Origin: Pseudomonas sp. GCEP-101
GTDB taxonomy: Bacteria > Pseudomonadota > Gammaproteobacteria > Pseudomonadales > Pseudomonadaceae
Assembly (NCBI RefSeq): GCF_025133575.1
Contig: NZ_CP104011.1
Span: 4,410,965-4,474,964 of the forward strand
Direction: 5' to 3'
DNA length: 64,000 nt
Both the position numbers and the translations under genes were made by a program. Below the pieces are notes generated by a model. The model was not told the DNA's origin and searched no databases. It saw only the letters and a program-made list of their open reading frames with translations. Of the stretch, positions 1-8,093 are shown one piece after another. Position 1 is the stretch's first letter. Each line of letters begins with the position of its first letter.

Positions 1-23
1 GTGTCTGGGCCAGAACGGGTCGC

Positions 24-347
24 TCAGCGTTCGAAGCCGTATTCGCGCTCGACCCGGCTGATGCGCACGCGGAAGGCGCTGTACCAGTCGCGCCGACCGG
101 CCTGTTGCGCCATGCGGTGCTCGGCCTGCTGCTTCCACTGGCGGATCGCGGCTTCGTCACGCCAGTAGGACACCGTGATGCCCAGCCCATCGGCGCCGCG
201 GGCGGACTCCACGCCGAGGAAGCCGTCCTGCTGCGCGGCCAGTTCCAGCATGCGCTCGGCGGTGGCGCCGTAGCCGTCGTCCAGCTCGGTGCGGTAGGAG
301 GTGAAGGTCACGGCGTAGTAGGGTGGCTGCGGGGTGCTGGCGATCAT
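24..347 (-). CDS. ABM-domain (antibiotic biosynthesis monooxygenase-like) protein
   Basis: This 107-residue protein looks like a single dimeric alpha/beta-barrel ABM domain. It has a YAVTFTSYR strand at residues 11-19, a helix rich in A and E (residues 28-40), DGFLGVES, and the GITVSYWRDEAAIRQWK segment (56-72) typical of cofactor-free heme- or quinone-type monooxygenases and related small enzymes. The ATG at 345-347 overlaps the stop of the upstream amidotransferase gene as ATGA, so the pair is probably translationally coupled. Family placement comes from the motif pattern; the substrate is unknown. Confidence 0.85.
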   Translation of the reverse strand: MIASTPQPPYYAVTFTSYRTELDDGYGATAERMLELAAQQDGFLGVESARGADGLGITVSYWRDEAAIRQWKQQAEHRMAQQAGRRDWYSAFRVRISRVEREYGFER

Positions 348-1102
348 GCGGGGCTCCCGATCTGGCGGGTTTCGCGGCTGGTTTCCAGGCTCGACTGATG
401 GCGGAATGCGGCCGAAAGCAGCGCCTCGGCCAGCGGCACGGCGATGCCGGCCAGCGCCTTGCGTTCGGGCTGGAACAGGGTGGCAATGAAGAACGGATGG
501 TCGGTGGCTTCTAGCGCGCGGATGCTGCCATCCTCGCCGTGGGCGCAGGCGCGCAGCGAGCCCCCGAAAAGCGCATCCTGGAACGCCGGATTGACCCCGT
601 AGCTGCAGCGATAGCCCTCGCGGATCTGGGGTACGCCATAAATAGCCGCCAGGTGCGAACCGGCGGCGAGGCGAATGGTTTCGCTGACTTCCACCAGGGA
701 GCAGGGCAGGGCGTGCACCACCGGGCGCGCCGCTTCCGGGTCCGTTTCCGCGTGGGCGGCGTCCTGCCAGCCTAGGACGTTGCGCGCGCGCTCCAGCAGG
801 GCGTGCTGGAAGCCGCCGCAGGTGCCGAGGAAGGGCACCTGGTTTTCGCGGGCGAAGGTGATGGCCCGGAGCGCGCCGTCGGTATCCCGGTAGGGGCTGC
901 CGGGAATGCACCAGAAGCCCGCGTAAACGTCCAGATCCAGCCCTTCGGCGAGGCGCGGCGTGTCCAGCCAGTCGATGCGCAGGGTGCCGGAGTGCGGCAG
1001 CAGCGATTGCTGCAGCGCCAGGGGAATCGCCCAGTGGGCGGTGACGCGGCTGTCGCGGTCGCCGATCAGCCCGATCCGCAGTGCTTTACGACGTTTTCCC
1101 AT
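344..1102 (-). CDS. CTP-synthase C-terminal-like class I glutamine amidotransferase
   Basis: This 252-residue protein has the class I glutamine amidotransferase fold without any synthetase domain. The nucleophile motif is FLGTCGGFQH at about residues 91-100, with Cys encoded by TGC. Relatives are annotated as CTP synthase C-terminal-related proteins, and some of those carry selenocysteine at this position. Late HPFF and AHGEDGS segments fit the C-terminal half of the fold. It heads a two-gene operon with the ABM-domain gene and is divergent from a LysR gene, its likely regulator. The acceptor of any released ammonia is unknown, and amide hydrolysis of a small metabolite is equally possible. 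Confidence 0.8.
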   Translation of the reverse strand: MGKRRKALRIGLIGDRDSRVTAHWAIPLALQQSLLPHSGTLRIDWLDTPRLAEGLDLDVYAGFWCIPGSPYRDTDGALRAITFARENQVPFLGTCGGFQHALLERARNVLGWQDAAHAETDPEAARPVVHALPCSLVEVSETIRLAAGSHLAAIYGVPQIREGYRCSYGVNPAFQDALFGGSLRACAHGEDGSIRALEATDHPFFIATLFQPERKALAGIAVPLAEALLSAAFRHQSSLETSRETRQIGSPA

Positions 1103-1159
1103 CTTTTGCTCCCCCTGGCGTCGGAGCCCTCTGGCGGGCCTTTGGGAGGCAATTTATAG

Positions 1160-1173
1160 TTGCGCAGGCGCAA
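1160..1173. promoter_or_regulatory. Palindrome in divergent promoter (candidate LysR operator)
   Basis: TTGCGC-AG-GCGCAA is a perfect 6-bp inverted repeat between the divergent amidotransferase and LysR genes. It begins with T and ends with A, as LysR-type boxes usually do. A further GCGCAA half-site follows at about 1190-1196. Position and symmetry suggest the binding site of the adjacent LysR protein; this is inferred. Confidence 0.5.
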
Positions 1174-1210
1174 TCGAAAATGGGCGGTCGCGCAACCTTG
1201 GAGTGCGTCG

Positions 1211-2083
1211 ATGCAATACCGTCTGGAATACGCCGATCTCGCGCTGGTGCTGGCGCTGGTGCGCGGCGGCAGCCTGGCCCGGGCCGCGGAGCTGCTCGCG
1301 GTGGACGTCTCCACCGTGTTCCGCGCCGTGCGCCGGCTGGAAAAGGCGCTGGGCACCGCGCTGTTCGAAAAGGGCCGCAACGGCTACCTGGCCACCGCCA
1401 CCGCGCAGCAATTGGCGACCCAGGCGGAGTTGGCCGAGCAGGCCCTGGAAGCGGCGCGCCTGGGCCTGGAGCAAGGCCACGACGTGCTCAGCGGCACGGT
1501 GCGCCTGACCTGTTCCGACACCGTACTGCAAGGCCTGCTGCTGCCGGCACTGGCGCGCTTCATGAAGCGCTATCCCGCATTGAACCTGGAGCTGACCACC
1601 TCCAATGCCTTCGCCAACCTCAGCCGCCGCGACGCCGACATCGCCCTGCGTCTGACCAGCGCGCCGCCGGAACACCTGGTCGGGCGCAACCTGGGCGAGG
1701 TGCACTACGTGCTCTGCGCGCACCGCGACTACCTCGCGGAACAGGGCGAGCGGCCCTGGCAGGAGCTGAGCTGGATCGCTCCGGACGAATTCCTCCCCGA
1801 CCACTCCAGCGTGGCCTGGCGCCGTCAGGTGTTCCCGGCCGTGGTGCCGGCCTATCGCTGCAACAGCATGCTCTCGGTGCTCGACCTGTGCCGTGCAGGC
1901 CTTGGCCTGGCGGCGCTGCCGGCGTTCCTGCTGCGCCCCGGCGACGGCCTGCAGGTGCTGGAGCCGGAACTGCCCGGCTGCAGTACCCATCTCTGGCTGC
2001 TGACCCGCCCCGACTGCCGGGCGCTGCGCGCGGTGGTCACGCTGTTCGAGGAACTGGCCGGCAGCATCCGGCTGCGCGGCTGA
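1211..2083 (+). CDS. LysR family transcriptional regulator
   Basis: This 290-residue LysR-type regulator has an N-terminal winged helix-turn-helix at residues 3-62 (LALVLALVRGGSLARAAELL, then STVFRAVRRLEKALG) and a periplasmic-binding-protein-like effector domain from about residue 90. The ATG at 1211 starts at the normal point for the family; the longer reading frame upstream would add 17 residues of promoter sequence. It is divergent from the amidotransferase/ABM operon with a palindrome between them, so that operon is the most likely target. The effector is unknown. Confidence 0.9.
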   Translation: MQYRLEYADLALVLALVRGGSLARAAELLAVDVSTVFRAVRRLEKALGTALFEKGRNGYLATATAQQLATQAELAEQALEAARLGLEQGHDVLSGTVRLTCSDTVLQGLLLPALARFMKRYPALNLELTTSNAFANLSRRDADIALRLTSAPPEHLVGRNLGEVHYVLCAHRDYLAEQGERPWQELSWIAPDEFLPDHSSVAWRRQVFPAVVPAYRCNSMLSVLDLCRAGLGLAALPAFLLRPGDGLQVLEPELPGCSTHLWLLTRPDCRALRAVVTLFEELAGSIRLRG

Positions 2084-2088
2084 ATGAA

Positions 2089-2113
2089 AAGACCCCGCGC
2101 TCAGGCGGGGTCT
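2089..2113. terminator. Bidirectional terminator between convergent genes
   Basis: AAGACCCCGC and GCGGGGTCTT form a strong GC-rich hairpin flanked by A and T runs. It lies between the end of the LysR gene on the plus strand and the end of the small exported-protein gene on the minus strand, and could serve both. Confidence 0.8.
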
Positions 2114-2127
2114 TAGGTCGTGCAGGC

Positions 2128-2496
2128 TTACCAGTGACGGTAATGGCCGCCGTAGTAGGCCGGGCCGTAATAACGCGGCGGGCCATAGTAGCGGGGCGGA
2201 CCGTAGTAGCGCGGGCCCGGCACCACCACGACAGGGCGGTAGACCGGCTGGTAAACCGGTTGATAGACCGGTGCCGGCTGGTAGTACACCGGCGGCGGCG
2301 GGTAATAGGCCACGGGGGGCGGCGGAGCGTAATAGGGCGCCGGCGCGGGTTGCGACCCAGCGACCACTGCACCCCCGATAACAGCACCGACCACGGCGCC
2401 TATCGCAGCGGCATCGGTGTTGCTATTGGCCGCCGCCTGACCGGCGACGGCGAGGCCAGCGCAGAGCAGGGCGATCTGGGGGAGACGGTGAAGCAT
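2128..2496 (-). CDS. Exported Pro/Tyr-rich protein with glycine-zipper segment
   Basis: This 122-residue protein starts with a signal peptide (LHRLPQIALLCAGLAVAGQAAA) followed by a small-residue helix AIGAVVGAVIGGAVVAG at about 36-52, which resembles a glycine zipper. The rest is low-complexity Pro/Tyr/Val with repeated YYGPPR and VYQP units. A textbook AGGAGGTG ribosome site precedes the ATG at 2494-2496 and decides the start. Such proteins are usually envelope-located; no enzymatic role is suggested. Confidence 0.8.
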   Translation of the reverse strand: MLHRLPQIALLCAGLAVAGQAAANSNTDAAAIGAVVGAVIGGAVVAGSQPAPAPYYAPPPPVAYYPPPPVYYQPAPVYQPVYQPVYRPVVVVPGPRYYGPPRYYGPPRYYGPAYYGGHYRHW

Positions 2497-2765
2497 GATG
2501 CACCTCCTGAGGAACCCGGCGAGGAACCAGGTATCTATGAGACATCGGCCTCGATCGAATCGTAACGCCGCCGGTGTAAAGGTTGTGTAAATGGCGCCGT
2601 ACGGTTTCGTGAGGTCGACTGCGTGCATCAGCTTGCAATACATCGGTGCGCTGCTGGGCCCTGCTGGCTGGTAAGGTGGCGCCCTTCGCGTTTCCGAGCT
2701 TTTCCTCGGAGCCTTTTTTCCAGGCTCTTTCCGAGCTCTTTTTTCCAGGAACCAGGGAGACTTCC

Positions 2766-3092
2766 ATGCCCTTCAATCGAGTGACGCTCGTGTCGCTTCT
2801 CGCTGCCGCCGCGCTGGCCGGTTGCAGCTCCAAGGATTCCTCGTCCGATGCCGCGCCGCCGGCCGCGGACAACCCGCCGGCTATGACCGGCACCTGCAAC
2901 GCCAAGGCGGTGCAGTCGATCGTCGGCAAGATCGTCACCCCGACGCTCACCGAAGAGGCCCGCCGCGACGCCGGCGCCGCCGTCGCCCGCGTGCTCACCC
3001 CGCACCAGCCGGTGACCATGGAATACAACTCGCAGCGCCTGAACATCGATGTCGATGACAACCAGGTGGTGAAGCAGGTTTCCTGCGGCTGA
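2766..3092 (+). CDS. I78-family peptidase-inhibitor-like lipoprotein
   Basis: This 108-residue lipoprotein has a signal peptide ending in a lipobox (LAGC, Cys20) and a Ser/Asp/Pro-rich linker. A small domain then starts at TCNAKAVQSIVGK and ends RLNIDVDDNQVVKQVSCG. The final RLNI-D-N-V-CG pattern and the paired cysteines match I78 (potato-inhibitor-like) proteins, which are common in proteobacteria. GGGAGA lies just before the ATG. It is probably lipid-anchored in the periplasm. Actual protease inhibition is inferred from family membership only. Confidence 0.85.
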   Translation: MPFNRVTLVSLLAAAALAGCSSKDSSSDAAPPAADNPPAMTGTCNAKAVQSIVGKIVTPTLTEEARRDAGAAVARVLTPHQPVTMEYNSQRLNIDVDDNQVVKQVSCG

Positions 3093-3109
3093 GCCGATTC
3101 GCCGCCATG

Positions 3110-3137
3110 AAAAAGCCCCGCCTAGGCGGGGCTTTTT
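3110..3137. terminator. Bidirectional terminator
   Basis: AAAAAGCCCCGCCTAGGCGGGGCTTTTT is a near-perfect hairpin with A and T tails. It separates the I78 lipoprotein gene from the convergent small exported-protein gene. Confidence 0.9.
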
Positions 3138-3152
3138 CGTTTCCAGCGCGAA

Positions 3153-3410
3153 TCAGCGGTTGGCGGGCTTCTTGATCACGCGCAGCGCCTGGCTGGACTG
3201 GTTGACGCATTCCTTGTAGTCGCCGGCCTTTTTCGCCGCCTCGGCCTTGGCGAGGTACTCGTGGACCGCATTCACTTTCACGCCGGTGGCGTTCGGGCTC
3301 GCGGTCTTGAGGAAGTCGTTGATCTGCTGCAGGTTGCCGTCGCACAGCGCGCTGTCGGCGAAGGCCGGTACGGAAAACACCATGGCCAGAAGCAGGGCAT
3401 ATTTTTTCAT
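3153..3410 (-). CDS. Small exported protein of unknown function
   Basis: This 85-residue protein has a clear signal peptide (MKKYALLLAMVFSVPAFA, cleavage after AFA). The mature part of about 67 residues is largely helical and contains two cysteines (DSALCDGN and YKECVNQS) that could pair. An AAGGAGA site precedes the ATG. The family was not recognised; a periplasmic location is likely. Confidence 0.75.
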   Translation of the reverse strand: MKKYALLLAMVFSVPAFADSALCDGNLQQINDFLKTASPNATGVKVNAVHEYLAKAEAAKKAGDYKECVNQSSQALRVIKKPANR

Positions 3411-3552
3411 GCAGGTTCTCCTTGCATCTCGAATGCCGAATCGAAGAAATTCGAAATTACGGTAGCTTGCTAATGATCGACAAGCGTTTGCCCTGCGAAT
3501 TCAATTCATTTCTGACCCGTGTCAGGCAAAGGCCAATCCGCCGTGTCGCCCG

Positions 3553-4476
3553 TCAGATCGCGCTGAACCTGCGCTCCAGGCCGTGGCCGCGGAAGTGCTC
3601 GATGACGTAGTCGACGAAGACCCGCGTCTTCGCCGGCAACAGCTTCTGCGCGGCGTAGTACAGCGCAGTGTTGCCGGCGTCCACGTACCACTCCGGCAGC
3701 ACCCGCAGCAGGCGGCCGCTGTCCAGGTAGGGCACGGCGTGCTGCATGCTCACCAGGGTGACGCCCAGGCCCATGAGTGCCGCGACGCAGGCGGCTTCCG
3801 GGTCGCTGAAGGTCATGCGCTCCTTCAGGGCGATCGGCGCCTGGGCCTGCTGGCGGTTGGTCAACGGCCAGGGGCGCACGCGGCCGGTCTGCGGCGAGCG
3901 GATGCGGATGCCGTCGTGGCTGGGCAGGTCCGAGGGGTAGCGGATCGCCGGGCGCGCCTCCAGATAGGCCGGCGAGGCTAGCAGCACCAGGTGCGCGGGG
4001 CACAGCGTGCGCGCCACCACGCCGGGCGGCAGCTCGAAACCGCCGCCGATGGCGGCATCGAAACCTTCGGCGATGAGGTCGACCTGGCGGTTGTCGAAAT
4101 GCCAGTCCGGACGGATCGCCGGGTAGCGGTCGAGGAAGTCGCCCAGCAGCGGCAGGATGTAGTCGCGGCCGAACACCAGACCCATGCTCACCTTCAGCAC
4201 GCCGCTGGGCTGGCCGTCGGCGCTGGCCAGGTTGGCGATGGCGCTCTGCAGGCTGGCCAGGCCGCCGCCGGCCTCCTCGAGAAATCGTTCGCCGGATTCC
4301 GTCAGGGTCAGGCTGCGGGTACTACGCTGGAACAGCCGCACGCCCAGGTTGTTTTCCAGCCGCGCCACGTTCTTGCTCACCGCCGCCGGGGTCAGCCCCA
4401 GGCGCCGCGCGGCGGCGGCGAAGCTGCCGGCCTCGGCACTGCGGACGAAGCATTCGATACTGATCAGGCTTTCCAT
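3553..4476 (-). CDS. LysR family transcriptional regulator
   Basis: This 307-residue regulator has the LysR HTH at residues 1-60 (SLISIECFVRSAEAGSFAAA, VSKNVARLENNLGVRLF) and the usual effector domain. Features such as ECFVRSAEAGSFAAAARRLG, SMGLVFGRDYILP and HFDNRQVDLIAEGFD place it in the DsdC/AaeR-like subgroup common in Pseudomonas. The ATG at 4474-4476 is preferred over one three codons upstream because it gives the standard N-terminus. It is divergent from the short-chain dehydrogenase gene, its presumed target. Confidence 0.9.
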   Translation of the reverse strand: MESLISIECFVRSAEAGSFAAAARRLGLTPAAVSKNVARLENNLGVRLFQRSTRSLTLTESGERFLEEAGGGLASLQSAIANLASADGQPSGVLKVSMGLVFGRDYILPLLGDFLDRYPAIRPDWHFDNRQVDLIAEGFDAAIGGGFELPPGVVARTLCPAHLVLLASPAYLEARPAIRYPSDLPSHDGIRIRSPQTGRVRPWPLTNRQQAQAPIALKERMTFSDPEAACVAALMGLGVTLVSMQHAVPYLDSGRLLRVLPEWYVDAGNTALYYAAQKLLPAKTRVFVDYVIEHFRGHGLERRFSAI

Positions 4477-4597
4477 GGGTGGCATTCCGGACGTTTGGTA
4501 TCGACTGAATATAGCGATTGCTGGCTACCGAGTAACGAGTCCAAGCGCGAAACTGGCCCCGTCGAACTCACCCACCCCCTGATTCTGGAGATACCCC

Positions 4598-5356
4598 ATG
4601 ACCACCACCCACACCCACCAACCCCTGGCCGGCAAAGTCGCTTTCGTCCAGGGCGGCTCCCGCGGCATCGGCGCCGCCATCGTGCAGCGTCTGGCCCAGG
4701 AAGGCGCCGCCGTGGCCTTCACCTACGTCAGCTCGGCGCAGAAGGCCGACGACCTCGCCGCCAGCATCGAAGCCGCCGGCGGCCGCGCCCTCGCACTGAA
4801 GGCCGATAGCGGCGACGCGGCGTCCGTGCAGCACGCCATCGACACCGCGGCCCAGCGCCTGGGCGGCATCGATATCCTGGTAAACAACGCCGGCGTGCTG
4901 GCCATCGCCCCGGTGGAAGACTTCAGCCTGGAAGACCTGGACCGCACCCTGGCGGTGAACGTGCGCAGCGTCTTCGTCGCCACCCAGGCCGCCGCGCGGC
5001 ACATGGGGCAGGGCGGGCGCATCATCACCATCGGCAGCACCAACGCCGACCGCATGCCCTTCGGCGGCGGCGCGGTGTACGCGATGAGCAAGTCGGCCAT
5101 CGTCGGCCTGACCAAGGGCCTGGCCCGGGACCTCGGCCCGCGCGGGATCACCGTGAACAATGTGCAGCCCGGCCCGGTGGATACCGACATGAACCCGGCG
5201 GACAGCGACTTCGCCGCCTCGCTGATGGACCTGATGGCGGTCGGGCGTTACGGCCGTGCGGAAGAAATCGCCGCCTTCGTCGCCTACCTGGCCGGCCCGG
5301 AAGCCGGTTACATCACCGGCGCCAGCCTGACCATCGACGGCGGCTTCGGGGCTTGA
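4598..5356 (+). CDS. Short-chain dehydrogenase/reductase (3-oxoacyl-ACP-reductase type)
   Basis: This 252-residue classical SDR has the nucleotide-binding motif GGSRGIG (19-25), NNAG (96-99) and catalytic Ser147, Tyr161 and Lys165 (YAMSK). The C-terminal GASLTIDGGFGA is typical of FabG-like oxidoreductases acting on carbonyl or hydroxyl groups with NAD(P)H. It stands alone, divergent from a LysR gene, which in Pseudomonas is a common arrangement for inducible detoxifying reductases. The substrate cannot be inferred. Confidence 0.9.
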   Translation: MTTTHTHQPLAGKVAFVQGGSRGIGAAIVQRLAQEGAAVAFTYVSSAQKADDLAASIEAAGGRALALKADSGDAASVQHAIDTAAQRLGGIDILVNNAGVLAIAPVEDFSLEDLDRTLAVNVRSVFVATQAAARHMGQGGRIITIGSTNADRMPFGGGAVYAMSKSAIVGLTKGLARDLGPRGITVNNVQPGPVDTDMNPADSDFAASLMDLMAVGRYGRAEEIAAFVAYLAGPEAGYITGASLTIDGGFGA

Positions 5357-5387
5357 TGGGCACCCGATAACAGCAGCGCGGCCGGGC

Positions 5388-6463
5388 TCAGCTCCGGTCG
5401 CGGCTCTGGATGTTCCAGTGGTCGGCGGTGCTGGCGAGCTTTTCCGAGAGCATCTCCACCTGTTCGTAGAGGCGCAAGGTGAGCCAGTAGAAGCCCTGCT
5501 TCTCGAAGGAGTCGGTCAGGTTGTGCGGCCGCGCCGGGAGGTTGTCCAGGCCCTGGCAGGCCTGCACCAGTTTGCTGGTGCGGCTGAACTTCAGCGCATG
5601 GGCCGATTGCAGCAGCAGGCGGCCGATGATCTGCCGGTGCGCGTCGAGACTGGCCGGCACCGGTTCTATCTCCCCGGCCTCGGCAGCGAACTGCCGCGAG
5701 GCGATCAGCGATTCCAGCGTGCCCATGATCGCGCGGTGGATGCGCTGGATGATCTCCAGCTCGCGCAGCGGCATGCCCGTCTCCCGCGAGACCGGCCCCA
5801 GGTGTGCGCGGGCCGCCACCAGCCGATGGTCCAGCTCCTCCAGCTGGCGGGCGAAATGCTCGGCGGTGAAATCGTGGTTGGAGGACAGTTGCCCGTACAT
5901 CCGCGCGCAGGCCCGCAGGTTGTCCGAGAGCAGGTAGCGCCAGACGTAGACGGCGCGCAGCGGGTAGATCTGCGAGAACAGCAGGGCCACGGCGACGCCG
6001 ATCAGCACGTTGGCCGAGCGCCACAGCCGGTTTCGCCGGGGCCGGCGACGATGCACAGGGTGATCCCCGCCAGCAGCGCGACGTAGCCGGGACGGCGGAT
6101 GGCATAGAAGGCCGAGGCCGCCCCCAGCACCGACATGGTCAGGTAGGTGAGGAGCAGCGAACGGCTCTGGTCGTAGATCGCGATCACGCACAGCCCCAGC
6201 GCCGCGCCGACCAGCGTGCCGACCACCCGTTCGCAGGACTTGCCGCGAATCGTCCCCTGGTGCACCAGCCCGCCCATCACCACCAGCACCGTGATCGAGG
6301 CCCAGAGGCCGTGGGGGAGCTTCAGCGCGCTGGTCAGCAGCATCGAGGCGAGCAGCGCCAGGCCTACGCGCACGCAGTGGATCCAGGCGGCGTAGCGGTA
6401 GCGGGTGTAGGGGTTGGCCAGGCGGCGGAACGGCAGGGTGAGGGTCGAGGGTTGCTTCGCCAA
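5388..6463 (-). pseudogene. FUSC family inner-membrane protein, interrupted by a frameshift
   Basis: Two frames together make one FUSC (fusaric-acid-resistance/YccS-like) protein. The N-terminal part runs from a TTG at 6461-6463 and carries several membrane helices (VGLALLASMLL, LWASITVLVVMGG, GTLVGAALGLCVIAI). It ends in a wrong frame just after LCIVAGPGE. The C-terminal part resumes in another frame with RLWRSANVLIGVAVALLF and continues through a cytoplasmic helical region to 5388. The break falls at the TTT at 6031-6033 (AAA on the coding strand); one extra A would read GENRLW and give about 358 residues, a normal size. Either a recent inactivation or a sequencing error. Confidence 0.8.
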
Positions 6464-6547
6464 GGGAAGCGGCTCCTGTGCGGGCGGTGGCGATGCTAAG
6501 GGTAGCCGCTGCGGGCCGGAACGGGCGGCCCTGAGGCAATCTCGCGC

Positions 6548-7978
6548 TTATTGATGGCCGACGAAGTAGTAGTCGCGCTCGCCGACACGGAAGCGCTGCA
6601 GCACGCTCAGCGGCGCCTGCGGCACCGTTTCGCTTTCCAGCAGGGCGATGTGCTCGCCCGGCTGGTCGAGAAAGCTCATCAGCTCTTCGCGGCTCTGCAG
6701 CGCCGGCAGCAGGCTGCGGCTGTAGAACACGCCGGCGCCGGCCAGGCGTTCGCTGGGCTGGAACAACGCCACCTGGCGGCCGGCCATCTGGTGCTGGCGG
6801 ATCCGCTCGGTCAACGGCAGGAAGGATTCCTGCCGGTCGGCGCGGGGTTCGATCCAGATCGCGTAGCTCAGGTAGCTGGCGGGCACGACCAGCGCCAGGC
6901 ACACGGCGGCGCTGCGCATCCGGGGTGTGGCGCGGGCCTGCCAGCGCGCCAGCAGGGCGTGGCCGTACTCGGCGGCGATCACGGCGGCCGCCGGGGCCAG
7001 CGCCATCAGGTAGACCATGCGTTTGCTCGAGGCGAGGGTGAGCAGGGCGAACTGTGCCGCCAACCACAGGCAGAAGAACAGCAGGTAGCGGTCCCGCGCC
7101 AGGCGTTTGCGGAAATGCCACAGCCCCAGGTAGAGCAGGATGTTCCACGGCAGGAAGGCTTGCGGCAGGCGCACCAGGTAGTAGTAGAACGGCTCGAAGT
7201 GCCCGGCCTCGCTGAACGAGCCATCGAAGCGCCCGACGCTGTTGGTCCAGAGGATTTCCCGCAGGGCCGCGCTGCCGCCGTCGCGGTAGAGAAACAGCAG
7301 CCAGACCAGCAGGGGCACCAGGGCGGCCAGCGTCCAGAGCAAGGGGCGCAGCCACGCCAGGACCTTCAGCCGGCGCTGGGCGAGGCTGTCCCACAGCAGG
7401 CAGGCGAAGATCACCACGCCGGGCAGGGCCAGGCCCAGGACGCCCTTGCTCAGGGTGGCGATGGCGATCCCCACGGCAAAGACCAGCCAATGGCGCATGC
7501 GCCCCGGCGGCGTGAGCCAGGTTTGCAGGAAGGCCAGCAGCGCCAGGGTCACGCCCAGGGTGAGCAGCGCGTCTTCGCCGACCTGGCGCGCATTGGCCCA
7601 GAAGCTTGCCAGGGTCATCAGCAGGAGCGAGGCGAGCAGCGCGAGCGTCGCGGGGCGGCCGACGCGCCGCAGCACGCCGTAGAGCAGCAGCACGCAGAAC
7701 AGCCCGGCAAACGCCGAGGCCAGACGCACGGCCAGGGTCGTGGGGCCGAACAGGCGGATGGCGGCCACGTCCAGCCACAGGCTCAGCGGCGGTTTTTCCA
7801 GGAACGGTACACCGTTCAGGCGCGGGGTCACCCAGTCACCGTCTAGGTGCATCTCCATGGCGATACCCGCCACCCGAGGCTCGGTGGAACCCTGCAACTG
7901 ATGATTGCCCAGCGCGCCGAAAAACAGCAGGCCGCCCAGTACGAGGAGCAGCAGGAAATGGCGGCGTTGCGGGGGCAT
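6548..7978 (-). CDS. ArnT-like GT39-family membrane glycosyltransferase
   Basis: This 476-residue polytopic protein belongs to the PMT/ArnT superfamily. It has about ten hydrophobic helices, the first periplasmic loop with RVAGIAMEMHLDGDWVTPRLNG and the LEKPPL motif characteristic of ArnT relatives, and a C-terminal periplasmic segment. Enzymes of this fold move a sugar from a polyprenyl-phosphate carrier to an envelope acceptor such as lipid A. The ATG at 7976-7978 begins at the usual point, just before the first helix. Gene context lacks the rest of an arn operon, so the donor and acceptor are unknown. Confidence 0.85.
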   Translation of the reverse strand: MPPQRRHFLLLLVLGGLLFFGALGNHQLQGSTEPRVAGIAMEMHLDGDWVTPRLNGVPFLEKPPLSLWLDVAAIRLFGPTTLAVRLASAFAGLFCVLLLYGVLRRVGRPATLALLASLLLMTLASFWANARQVGEDALLTLGVTLALLAFLQTWLTPPGRMRHWLVFAVGIAIATLSKGVLGLALPGVVIFACLLWDSLAQRRLKVLAWLRPLLWTLAALVPLLVWLLFLYRDGGSAALREILWTNSVGRFDGSFSEAGHFEPFYYYLVRLPQAFLPWNILLYLGLWHFRKRLARDRYLLFFCLWLAAQFALLTLASSKRMVYLMALAPAAAVIAAEYGHALLARWQARATPRMRSAAVCLALVVPASYLSYAIWIEPRADRQESFLPLTERIRQHQMAGRQVALFQPSERLAGAGVFYSRSLLPALQSREELMSFLDQPGEHIALLESETVPQAPLSVLQRFRVGERDYYFVGHQ

Positions 7979-8093
7979 GGCGAGTCCAGGGCGGGGCAGG
8001 TTGCCTGCATGTATAGGCGACATTTCGTTAACGCGGAATTAACCTTCGCGGTGCTTCACTGATTCCCTCGCCGCTCTTCACCCGAGGGTTGTC

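Noticed and set aside
6551..7846. 431-codon frame opposite the GT39 glycosyltransferase
   Set aside because: Gln/Arg/Ala-rich shadow; the opposite strand shows an intact ArnT-like protein.
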